This document shows positions 1-6,893 of a stretch of 6,893 bases of DNA, piece after piece (within the stretch, counting starts at the first letter, position 1; every line of letters starts with the position of its first letter). Under the pieces are notes generated by a model that saw nothing but the letters and a program-made list of their open reading frames with translations, was not told the origin of the DNA and made no database searches. The position numbers and the translations under genes were made by a program. Source of the DNA: Bacteroidetes bacterium UBA1860 (GTDB lineage Bacteria > Bacteroidota > Rhodothermia > Balneolales > Balneolaceae); contig DDIC01000033.1 of the NCBI GenBank assembly GCA_002338335.1, positions 1 through 6,893 of the forward strand, given 5' to 3'.

Positions 1-267
1 GCTGATAGAAAGTGTGGCACCCGCAGAGATCTGTGATTCAAACGGAGCACCTTGGTTTAGTACACAAACTGGGCATGTCGAGTGGTCAATATCCAGCTCA
101 ACTGAGGTGGATGGGGCATCCACGCTCGAACACTCTTGAGCATGGGTTTCAGTCGCACCTAAAACTCCACGGTGAATCGCCTCATGCCATGATCCTAGTA
201 ACTGACCCTGGAAAATGACCAAGGCCGTAAGCAATGCAAACCAGCTATAGCGTTGCGTGAATCTCAT
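1..267 (-). CDS. Small secreted or membrane-anchored His/Cys protein, 3' end missing (DUF2946-like, tentative)
   Basis: An open frame of 89 codons runs from an ATG at 265-267 to the left edge without a stop, so the C-terminus is missing. Residues about 8-25 are hydrophobic (WFALLTALVIFQGQLLG) after a basic MRFTQR start, giving a signal peptide or single membrane anchor. The exported part has His28, His32, His42, His62 and Cys46, and a CPVC motif at 65-68 preceded by Asp61-His62. This pattern recalls short exported DUF2946-type proteins that may bind metal, but the match is by eye and the function is unknown. The start is fixed by an in-frame TAA at 277-279 with no other start codon between. 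The gene begins 23 bases after the large outer-membrane gene on the same strand, so it is probably cotranscribed. No Shine-Dalgarno sequence is visible; a perfect inverted repeat overlaps the start codon. I am confident that it is a gene and unsure of its family. Confidence 0.72.
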   Translation of the reverse strand, partial: MRFTQRYSWFALLTALVIFQGQLLGSWHEAIHRGVLGATETHAQECSSVDAPSTSVELDIDHSTCPVCVLNQGAPFESQISAGATLSIS

Positions 268-285
268 AGAGTTAAATTACTCTAT
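266..285. repeat. Perfect 7-bp inverted repeat overlapping a start codon
   Basis: The arms ATAGAGT (266-272) and ACTCTAT (279-285) are perfectly complementary around a 6-base loop TAAATT. In the minus-strand transcript the second arm includes the first two bases of the small gene's ATG, and the whole element lies 6 bases after the stop codon of the large gene. It could fold as an AU-rich hairpin that hides the start codon, or be a protein-binding dyad. It is not a typical intrinsic terminator: the stem is A/U-rich and no U run follows. The function is inferred; only the symmetry is seen. Confidence 0.5.
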
Positions 286-290
286 ATCGT

Positions 291-3200
291 TTAAAAATCT
301 ATACCTATCGAGAAATAATGGATACGATTTGATCCAAATCCACTGCGCTCGTAAGGCCACCCAATATCGTAACGTACCGGAAGACCTAGTAGAATCGTCC
401 GCAGCCCAAATCCTGCGCCGATCAGTACGTCACCTTCGAAGTAATTCGCCACAAGGTCGGTCTCTTGTGGTGTGCCTTGTCGGATAAGTCCTGTGGAAGG
501 ATCTAGGGCGACTTGTTGCTCTTTACCCACTTTAAAGTCTAGTCCGGGCTCGTTTCGATAGTAAACAATAGGCTCACCACTGGCAGTGGAATATCGTGAG
601 TAGTCTACACCATACCCCCATGCAGCTCCGGCATCCACAAACGCTACACCTGTCAAGTTATACAGTGGAATAATCGGAATGGGACCCGGCAGAATCGCAG
701 CAAACAAGGGGAATCTGAATTCCGCGTTAATCTGTGTGTATTTGTTTCCAAAGATTGTGTTGTATTTGTGCCCTCGAACGGGGGTCGCTGGTTGCGTGAA
801 AAACGTATCAGCAAGTCTATCATAGGGGATATCGACACCTGACCATTGCTGATTGAGCCATCCAAGAACTCCACCCATAAAGAAGGTTTGAGAATCACGT
901 CCGTAGGAGAGGGCTCCCGATCCCCGCAGGGCAATGGTGTATCCACGCCCTAGAGCAAGATATTTGCGATAATCACCCAAAAGAGAGACAAACTGGGGTG
1001 TTTCAGAGCCTAATGGTGGGCTTCCAGAAGCTCGTAGGGTGTAACGCGAGCCACCTTGAGGAGTGATAAACCCTGGAACGGTAAAGTCACCGGTAAAGAC
1101 AACCTGAGGGTATAAAAAGGTTGACGTTTCGTTGGTGAGGTCGCTATTGGTAAGGCCACCTAGCGAACTAAAGTCTCTGGAGATTCCAATGGCGGTAAGG
1201 CCATAATCAATCCGCTGAAATTTATTTAGTGGGTATTGCGCTTCTACGCCAAATCCATAGGTCCGGAATCGAAGAAGCTCTCCACTGAACGTCTGATAAT
1301 TTTGCGCTTGATGGAAAAACGAGGCGAAATAATTGGTTCGTTGCTTGAAATAGCCATACTGAATCGAGTACGTACTATTGCGTAGATCCAGCACGAGATT
1401 GGAACTTATCGACACCCTATGGTCGCCAAAGAGATCGCTAAAGGAGAATGTCGCGAGTGCAGAGGTGCCATAGTAGGTGTTAATCCCACCACTTGCATAG
1501 GAAAAGTCAGGCGAAAAGGTGAGGTGGTACCGCTTGGGTTGATAATACCCATCCTCGGTCTCTTTATTCTCCGGTTCAAATTTGCGTGGATCGTCCTTGA
1601 GTTTTAGCGTAGAATCTTGGGCAACAACAGGGGAGAACACATAATTACGAAAGTCAATGGATGAGTCATCCGCCTCATTTCCATTTTCGCTATCGCTTGG
1701 GCTTACTGCCTCAGCGACTTCATCCAAAATTTTGGATTGTACGACATTTCCTTGGGTCCGAGACGCAATCAAGGTTTGGGTGTAGCCAAGCGCTGCGACA
1801 CGCTGATCCGCACTCATCGAGGCTCGTTCTTGAGCCCATAAGTTGTCTGGAAGTGGCTCTGTTCGAATACGAGATGCTGGGTTTCGAAGGACAAAAATAT
1901 CGAGGAATCCTTCATTAAGCCCGTTGAGTGCCAATCTTGACCCATCTTTGGATACACTGATTTGGGCAATACCAGATTCCACATTGGTAACGGGTTTGGC
2001 TTCCTCAGCTTCTGCTTGTAGGACCCAAACATTGGGAATCCCGTTGGCATCAGAAATAAAATAGACATCGCCATCCTGGGTAATCGCTGGCTGCGTTTCT
2101 GAGGCTAGGCGTGTGTTTGTAATCGGAGTGATATTCAACGAATTCAGACTCAATCGGTACAGATCCGTCTGATAGACACTCATGTCAGCCAATATCGATG
2201 AGCCTGCTCCAAATCGGCCAGGATCGGTGACATCCCCACGATCCGAAACAAAATAGATCGACTCTGAGTCGGTGCTCCAAGCGGGTTGCATATCACTAAA
2301 GACATCTCGAGTGACATTTCGCAACTTCTTGGACTCCAGATCTAGCACAAAAATGTCTTGATAAGGACCTTGATTGGCGTCAAAGGCAATCTTTTGCCCA
2401 TCTGGTGACCATGCCACAGACCGAATCGCATCGAGTTCTTCCAGGACTACGGGCGTTTTCTTACCGGTGTTCACATTCACGATCACCAGGGAGTAATTTC
2501 CACCACTCTTTGCTGAAAGGAGAATGTTTTGCCCATCAGGGGACCAGCTGAGGTTTGGATTCAGAATGTTGAGCTCCTCAAACATGGGATTGTCTTCACC
2601 GCTGACCAAGGTCTTGACCTTTTCGCCATTGCGCGGATCTACCCAAAGGACATCAAATAATCCCTGGCGATTCGAAATCATCGCAAGTTTGTCACCTTGT
2701 GGAGAGATTTGAGGAGAGGTGTTGTAGGATCCAAAGTCATCTCGATCGGTAATTTGTGTGGCCAGTGTCGTTAACGGCTCACGTTGAGCCACCTCGGGGA
2801 AGTAGCGCCGTTGAAGGAAGTCTTGCCAGCGATCACTGAGTTCTTCCATGTCGAGGCCCAGTGTTTGCACGAGTGTGCGCTCGACATTACGAGTACGTTG
2901 CACACTTTGAAGGATTTCGGTGACTTTTTGACGACCATAATTTTGCTCCACAAAAAACCAAAAAGATTGCCCCCCACGGTATGCATAGTACCCATTAAGC
3001 TGTTGAAGGGGCGGCAGGAAATTGTTGAGCACCGCCTCACGCATGTACATGTCTGTATTGGTATCCCACCCAAGAGCGAGGTACTCGGCCAATCCCTCTT
3101 CGAACCAAAGGGGGAACTGGAGCTGGATATTATTTTGAACAATCGACTGTAACGAGCCGCCGTAGTACATATCATTAATGAAGGCATGCACGAGCTCATG

Positions 3201-3659
3201 GTGCAACGTTCGCCGGAAATCGATGTAATCTCCCATGAAGGGCTGGGTCATCCGGTTTTTATATTTATCGGTCACGCCTCCAATCCCTTGGGCACTTTCG
3301 GGCAAGGGTACCACATTGGTTTGGGAAAAATCTCCATGCGAATCATACAAGATCACGGGGATCCGATCGCGAATTTGATGATCAAAATCTTCGCTTAGCT
3401 GCTGAAGCGCCGCCTCTATACTCTCGGCTGTGAACTGGGCTAGATGGTAGTTCTTTTGGTCATAATAATAGATATCGAAATGCTCGCTTTCGATGTAACG
3501 CCAGTCAAAGTCCTCATACTGTACACGATTTTTCCCAAAATAGACTTGTTGTGCTTGGGTGGTTTGCCACGCAGGAAGCACGAACAAGATGGCCACCATG
3601 GATAGCGCCAGTGCAAGTGTGCCAAGTAGGATGCCTTGAGGAATGAATTTTATTGTCAT
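291..3659 (-). CDS. Signal peptide + MA-type zinc metallopeptidase + TolB/PD40 propeller + Omp85-like outer-membrane barrel
   Basis: This 1122-residue protein has four parts. Residues 1-36 form a signal peptide (hydrophobic 8-29, likely cut after TTQA). Residues about 37-290 are a peptidase MA-like domain with zinc motif HELVH (154-158) and a likely third ligand, Glu188, in WFEEGLAEY. Residues about 311-594 contain six PD40/TolB-type repeats, including two exact SWSPDGQ/AWSPDGQ turns (371, 417). After an acidic linker (about 645-705), residues about 710-1122 resemble the bacterial surface antigen/Omp85 barrel, with VRGH (961-964), EFRFPL, FVDAG and a terminal Phe as in BAM-recognised barrels. 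No POTRA domains are seen. It should sit in the outer membrane with peptidase and propeller in the periplasm. The ATG start is firm: an in-frame TAG lies 6 bases upstream, and the start gives a complete signal peptide. The ATG is one base after the rnr stop, so translation is probably coupled. The substrate is unknown. Confidence 0.9.
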   Translation of the reverse strand: MTIKFIPQGILLGTLALALSMVAILFVLPAWQTTQAQQVYFGKNRVQYEDFDWRYIESEHFDIYYYDQKNYHLAQFTAESIEAALQQLSEDFDHQIRDRIPVILYDSHGDFSQTNVVPLPESAQGIGGVTDKYKNRMTQPFMGDYIDFRRTLHHELVHAFINDMYYGGSLQSIVQNNIQLQFPLWFEEGLAEYLALGWDTNTDMYMREAVLNNFLPPLQQLNGYYAYRGGQSFWFFVEQNYGRQKVTEILQSVQRTRNVERTLVQTLGLDMEELSDRWQDFLQRRYFPEVAQREPLTTLATQITDRDDFGSYNTSPQISPQGDKLAMISNRQGLFDVLWVDPRNGEKVKTLVSGEDNPMFEELNILNPNLSWSPDGQNILLSAKSGGNYSLVIVNVNTGKKTPVVLEELDAIRSVAWSPDGQKIAFDANQGPYQDIFVLDLESKKLRNVTRDVFSDMQPAWSTDSESIYFVSDRGDVTDPGRFGAGSSILADMSVYQTDLYRLSLNSLNITPITNTRLASETQPAITQDGDVYFISDANGIPNVWVLQAEAEEAKPVTNVESGIAQISVSKDGSRLALNGLNEGFLDIFVLRNPASRIRTEPLPDNLWAQERASMSADQRVAALGYTQTLIASRTQGNVVQSKILDEVAEAVSPSDSENGNEADDSSIDFRNYVFSPVVAQDSTLKLKDDPRKFEPENKETEDGYYQPKRYHLTFSPDFSYASGGINTYYGTSALATFSFSDLFGDHRVSISSNLVLDLRNSTYSIQYGYFKQRTNYFASFFHQAQNYQTFSGELLRFRTYGFGVEAQYPLNKFQRIDYGLTAIGISRDFSSLGGLTNSDLTNETSTFLYPQVVFTGDFTVPGFITPQGGSRYTLRASGSPPLGSETPQFVSLLGDYRKYLALGRGYTIALRGSGALSYGRDSQTFFMGGVLGWLNQQWSGVDIPYDRLADTFFTQPATPVRGHKYNTIFGNKYTQINAEFRFPLFAAILPGPIPIIPLYNLTGVAFVDAGAAWGYGVDYSRYSTASGEPIVYYRNEPGLDFKVGKEQQVALDPSTGLIRQGTPQETDLVANYFEGDVLIGAGFGLRTILLGLPVRYDIGWPYERSGFGSNRIHYFSIGIDF

Positions 3660-3660
3660 A

Positions 3661-6090
3661 TCACGCTAACGCAAAATCAATTTGTCTACGTTCAGGGTTG
3701 GTGCTAATCACGCGAATTTGGATGTGTTGTCCCAGTTGATACTGTTTTTTCTTCCCTCGAGCCACCAATGCATGGCGTTGAGGCTGATAGACATAATAGT
3801 CATCCTTGAGTTCGCTAATTCTCACCATACCTTCACAGTAGATCTCTTTAAGCTGCACAAAGATGCCGTTTTCGGTCACACCAGAGATCACCCCTTCATA
3901 CTCTGAGCCAATTCGCTCACTGAGGTATTCGACCTGCTTGAGTTTGACCGAATCTCGCTCTGCTTCGGCAGCACTTCGCTCTTGGGCACTGCAATGCTCG
4001 CCCGCTTGGACCAAATCATCATAGGTATACCCTTTGATGGTTGTTTTAATCCCTTTGGCGCCTTCCGAGGAGGGCTTTTGGCTACCTTTCCCACCGGTTA
4101 AGTCGTCTAATGAAGGATAGGCTTTGAGCAAACGGTGCACAATCACATCAGGATAACGTCGGATCGGGCTTGTAAAGTGTGCATAATGTGAAAATGCCAA
4201 ACCAAAGTGTCCAATATTGCCAGGAGCATACTCCGCTTTGGCCATGGCTCGCAACATGAGCTGATTGACGATGGTCTCCACTTCGGTCCCATCCACCTTT
4301 TCTAAGAGTGTATTGATCTCTTTGGGGGTCACCGGCCCCTTATTTTCCATAAAGATGCCGATGGGCTTGATGTTCTCAAGGACATGGCCAAATTTTTCAG
4401 GATCTGGCTTATCGTGAATTCGATAGAAGTAAGGGAAGGGTTGTTTAGAGGCCTTGGTCTTGGCGCTGGCTCCCGTTTTGAGGGCTTTGCGCAGATTGTC
4501 CACATGCAACGCCACCGTTTTGTTGGCCATGAGCATGCACTCTTCAATCAGTTTGTGGGCAAAAAGACGCTCTTTGACAATAACCTCCAGTGGCTTACCC
4601 TCCTCGTCTAGTACAAATCGAGGCTCTGGGGTTTCAAATGCAATGGCTCCTTTTTTGAATCGCTGATCCATGAGGGTCTGCGCCAATCCAGCCACCATCT
4701 CAAGATCGGGCTTGAGCTCATGCTCGACGTTGCCGTCTAATATCTCTTGCACTTCATCATACACAAAGCGTTGCATGGAGTGAATCAGTGTCTCACGGAT
4801 ATCATAGGAGACTAAGTCCCCTTGTGGAGTGATCTCCATGAAGCATGAGTAGGTGCACTTATCCTCGTGAGGTCGTAGGGAACAAACGCCATTACTGAGT
4901 CGCTCGGGAAGCATTGGGATGACACGGTCGACGAGATACACACTTGTCGCTCGCCTGTAGGCTTCTTCGTCAAGCACGGTTCCCGAGGGCATATAATGGG
5001 TGACATCTGCAATATGGACGCCGAGCCAGAGGTTGCCATTATCGAGTTTCTCAATGGAAATGGCATCATCAAAATCCTTGGCGTCTGCTGGATCAATCGT
5101 AAAGACTCTTTTGTCGCGATAATCTAATCGATGACCCACCGCTTCGGGTGAAAAATCTTCGGGAATCGCTGCAGCAAAGGCTTCCACTTCCGGCTCAAAT
5201 TCTGCCTGGAATTGCTTTTCTGCGAGAATGGAGAGGATGTCAGCCTCATTAGAGCCCGCTTCGCCCAAGTCTTGGAGCTGCCATGCCTGAGGGAGGCCGC
5301 CGGGAGCAGACCACTCTTTGAGTCGGAAGGTCACTTTGTGTCCAGAAGCAATGCCGTGAAGATCTTCAGGAGCCACATAGAAATCTATGTGTGCTGATTT
5401 TTGATCAGGCTCGATCATGGCGTGGCCACTTCCTTCATGACGTAGGACACCCACATAGAGATACCCAGATCGCTTTACAATATGGTCGATTCGTCCAGAA
5501 ATACGACGCTGACGTTTGTCACGAGAGTCGATCGACACCAAGACCTGGTCCCCTTGAAGCGCGGTTCCCATATGCTTTTTGGGGATGCGGATGTCTTCAT
5601 CGTAGCCTGGAAGTGCAACATACCCATCTCCACGAGCGCTAATATCAACGGTGCCAATATTTTCTAGATCGTGTTCGTCGTAGTTGCGCTTGGATTCGTG
5701 CACGCTTGCAGGTTTGGACGTTTCACGCGAAGGTTTAGAAGTGGATTTGGTCGCGTTTTTTGGAGAATTGCTAGGCGTGTTTTTGCTCGAGCTTTTTTGG
5801 GCATTATGGCCCGCATTTCCGGCCACTCCTTTACTCGCTTTGTTGCCAGCACTACTTGCGCCTTTGCTCGCAACCTTTCCTTTCCCTTTGAGCTGAACCA
5901 GGTTTCCAGGTTGGACCAAAATTTTGCCTTGAACTTCAAGAGATCGCAGAGCTTGGTTGAGCTCACGTTTGCCCCGTTTAGTATTCAGGCTAAGAATGTT
6001 TTCGAACAATTTTTTGGGAATCACCGCTTTGGGTGCATCCTGCAGGAGTTGTTCGATCTCCCGTTCTATCTCTTGTATGGATCGTCTCAT
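3661..6090 (-). CDS. rnr: Ribonuclease R (RNB-family 3'-5' exoribonuclease)
   Basis: RNase R degrades structured RNA from the 3' end in the cytoplasm. The 809-residue length is close to the family norm (E. coli about 813). In order: an N-terminal winged-helix region (about 1-67), a basic Lys/Ser/Gly/Asn-rich linker (about 68-137), cold-shock-type RNA-binding domains (about 140-275), the RNB catalytic domain (about 318-655) and a C-terminal S1 domain (about 728-807). The catalytic motif TIDPADAKDFDDA (331-343) keeps the four acidic positions Asp333, 339, 341 and 342. Also present are ERLSNGVCSLRP (396-407) and HYAHFTSPIRRYPD (635-648), with the RNB arginines. Short low-complexity insertions lie at about 541-551 and 662-686. 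Unlike the E. coli enzyme, there is no basic tail after S1; the basic segment sits near the N-terminus. An in-frame TAA 9 bases upstream fixes the ATG start. It follows tamB by 40 bases and ends one base before the next gene. Confidence 0.97.
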   Translation of the reverse strand: MRRSIQEIEREIEQLLQDAPKAVIPKKLFENILSLNTKRGKRELNQALRSLEVQGKILVQPGNLVQLKGKGKVASKGASSAGNKASKGVAGNAGHNAQKSSSKNTPSNSPKNATKSTSKPSRETSKPASVHESKRNYDEHDLENIGTVDISARGDGYVALPGYDEDIRIPKKHMGTALQGDQVLVSIDSRDKRQRRISGRIDHIVKRSGYLYVGVLRHEGSGHAMIEPDQKSAHIDFYVAPEDLHGIASGHKVTFRLKEWSAPGGLPQAWQLQDLGEAGSNEADILSILAEKQFQAEFEPEVEAFAAAIPEDFSPEAVGHRLDYRDKRVFTIDPADAKDFDDAISIEKLDNGNLWLGVHIADVTHYMPSGTVLDEEAYRRATSVYLVDRVIPMLPERLSNGVCSLRPHEDKCTYSCFMEITPQGDLVSYDIRETLIHSMQRFVYDEVQEILDGNVEHELKPDLEMVAGLAQTLMDQRFKKGAIAFETPEPRFVLDEEGKPLEVIVKERLFAHKLIEECMLMANKTVALHVDNLRKALKTGASAKTKASKQPFPYFYRIHDKPDPEKFGHVLENIKPIGIFMENKGPVTPKEINTLLEKVDGTEVETIVNQLMLRAMAKAEYAPGNIGHFGLAFSHYAHFTSPIRRYPDVIVHRLLKAYPSLDDLTGGKGSQKPSSEGAKGIKTTIKGYTYDDLVQAGEHCSAQERSAAEAERDSVKLKQVEYLSERIGSEYEGVISGVTENGIFVQLKEIYCEGMVRISELKDDYYVYQPQRHALVARGKKKQYQLGQHIQIRVISTNPERRQIDFALA

Positions 6091-6101
6091 AAGATTGCTT
6101 T

Positions 6102-6121
6102 ATGTGGGTTCTTCGCCACAT
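6102..6121. repeat. 6-bp inverted repeat in the tamB-rnr spacer
   Basis: The arms ATGTGG (6102-6107) and CCACAT (6116-6121) are perfectly complementary around an 8-base loop. In the minus-strand transcript the hairpin ends 11 bases before the rnr start codon. No U run follows, so it is not an intrinsic terminator. The CCAC/GTGG core is also complementary to GTGG/CCAC copies nearer the tamB stop (6127-6130 and 6137-6143), so alternative pairings exist. It may affect rnr translation or mark an RNA processing site; that role is inferred. Confidence 0.4.
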
Positions 6122-6130
6122 GATTCGTGG

Positions 6131-6893
6131 TTAATCCCACCACTTCAAGGTAGAAAATCCACGGGAGACTCGTGCGAAGAGTTCTCGCCACGTATGAAAT
6201 TCAGTACGAGCTTGAAGCCCCACTCCATTCATGACCTGAGTCTCACCGGCACTACTTCCCGAGCCCTGAGAACCTGTGGCTTGAACAAACGTTGGATCTT
6301 GTCGATGGAAGGCAGACAAGGAGAGTAATTGATTGATTCGATATTCAGCTCCCAAATCTCCAATGGAGCTTTGATTCCCAGTGATTTGACCTTCACGACG
6401 CAACACAAGACGGTCATTATAGAGTCGTAGGGCTACACCCAATTCCACTTCATTGTAGGCATCTATATTCACATCCACATCGAAGGTGACGTTTTCACTG
6501 AACAGCGCATTAATCTGATTGGATAACAACGGACTGATGAGTTGTTGCGACACAAAGGGGTTGATTAGTACAGCTGATCCGGTGACCCCCTGAAAAGCGG
6601 AAGCATCTTCAAACGTGGTTTGACCCGAGGCAATGAAGTTGCCGGTGAGCAACAGACTAAAGGCTTGCACGAGTTTTTGTTCGTCGTTTTGATTGAGACT
6701 TTGGATTCGAGTGGAGAGCGTGGGATCGGAAAATCCACCAAGCTCGGAAGGTAGTTGAAAGAAAAATTCATTTTGAACCTCTGTGAGTGGGCCAAAAATA
6801 TCGAGAACGAGCTCAATGGGAATCCGTTGCCCAAGAGATGACTCTGTGGCTGATCCGGCCGGCGAGCCCAAGGAGGGAAGCGAGGGGCTGGCG
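6131..6893 (-). CDS. tamB: TamB-family translocation/assembly protein, C-terminal part (5' end outside window)
   Basis: The frame is open from the right edge to a TAA at 6131-6133 and gives the last 253 residues of a longer protein. TamB/DUF490 proteins span the periplasm as a long beta structure and work with Omp85-type partners in outer-membrane assembly and lipid transport. Family features here are a P/S/G-rich loop at the very start, a TRIQSLNQNDEQKLVQAFSL segment typical of TamB just before its C-terminal domain, then LLTGNFI, ISPLLSNQINALF, paired beta strands with LYNDRLVLRREGQI, the SSIGDLGAEYRI element and a closing GVGLQARTEFHTWRELF segment. A Gly/Ser-rich insert (about fragment residues 203-214) separates the last strands. 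A TTG near the edge (6869-6871) is internal, since the frame runs on beyond it. Only the C-terminal domain is visible, so full length, signal anchor and any divergence upstream cannot be judged. Confidence 0.85.
   Translation of the reverse strand, partial: ASPSLPSLGSPAGSATESSLGQRIPIELVLDIFGPLTEVQNEFFFQLPSELGGFSDPTLSTRIQSLNQNDEQKLVQAFSLLLTGNFIASGQTTFEDASAFQGVTGSAVLINPFVSQQLISPLLSNQINALFSENVTFDVDVNIDAYNEVELGVALRLYNDRLVLRREGQITGNQSSIGDLGAEYRINQLLSLSAFHRQDPTFVQATGSQGSGSSAGETQVMNGVGLQARTEFHTWRELFARVSRGFSTLKWWD

Noticed and set aside
172..186. HEAIH (residues 28-32) in the small partial protein matches the HExxH zinc-protease pattern.
   Set aside because: It lies directly after the hydrophobic segment in a very short protein, with no surrounding peptidase fold or third ligand; most likely chance.
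12..218. Plus-strand open frame of 68 codons at the left edge.
   Set aside because: It overlaps the better-supported minus-strand exported protein, and its product shows no signal or motif.
2771..3199. 142-codon minus-strand frame with many Cys residues inside the peptidase-coding region.
   Set aside because: It is an alternate frame of a clearly coding region with conserved zinc-site motifs; no independent support.
5671..6123. 150-codon plus-strand open frame opposite the start of rnr.
   Set aside because: It is antisense to the RNase R linker, whose Lys/Ser/Gly/Asn bias keeps the other strand free of stops. The product is Phe/Arg-rich with no recognisable domain.
6091..6130. Promoter or intrinsic terminator in the tamB-rnr spacer.
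   Set aside because: No Bacteroidota-type -7/-33 or sigma70-type elements are seen, and the hairpin is not followed by a U run.
6869..6871. TTG as a possible start of a separate 246-residue gene.
   Set aside because: The frame continues open to the window edge, and the product is the C-terminal domain of a TamB-like protein, which does not stand alone.
1..6893. CRISPR arrays, tRNA genes, insertion-sequence ends or other mobile-element marks.
   Set aside because: No regular repeat-spacer pattern, tRNA-like fold, transposase frame or terminal repeats were seen; coding sequence covers nearly all of the window.

Overview
All four genes in this window lie on the minus strand and are tightly packed, so it looks like part of one operon read from right to left. 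In transcription order they are: the C-terminal end of a TamB-like protein (cut by the right edge), a complete RNase R, a large three-part outer-membrane protein, and the start of a small secreted His/Cys-containing protein (cut by the left edge). The gaps are 40, 1 and 23 bases. I see no promoter or intrinsic terminator inside the window, and no stretch over 300 bases lacks a gene.

Organism: the proteins point to a diderm bacterium (TamB, an Omp85-type barrel ending in Phe, cleavable signal peptides). None of the three visible start codons has a clear Shine-Dalgarno sequence. That, the TamB C-terminal style and the peptidase MA/TolB/Omp85 fusion suggest the Bacteroidota/Rhodothermota/Balneolota group. 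G+C looks close to one half by eye (not computed). This placement is an inference; there is no rRNA or other firm marker.

Layout: 6131-6893 holds the tamB end; 6091-6130 is a short spacer with mutually exclusive GTGG/CCAC pairings; 3661-6090 is rnr; 291-3659 encodes a signal peptide, a gluzincin-type HExxH peptidase domain, about six PD40/TolB-type propeller repeats, an acidic linker and an Omp85-like barrel with no POTRA domains; 268-290 is a spacer that, with the first two start-codon bases, forms a perfect 7-bp inverted repeat; 1-267 is the partial small gene.

How they may work together: three of the four products are envelope proteins. TamB-family proteins bridge the periplasm and normally pair with an Omp85 barrel (TamA). 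Here an unusual Omp85-like barrel, carrying its own peptidase and propeller in place of POTRA domains, lies two genes downstream. The most interesting idea is that this locus is an outer-membrane assembly or quality-control module in which a protease, comparable in role to BepA acting at the BAM complex, is fused directly to the barrel. RNase R is a cytoplasmic exoribonuclease and may simply share the transcript.
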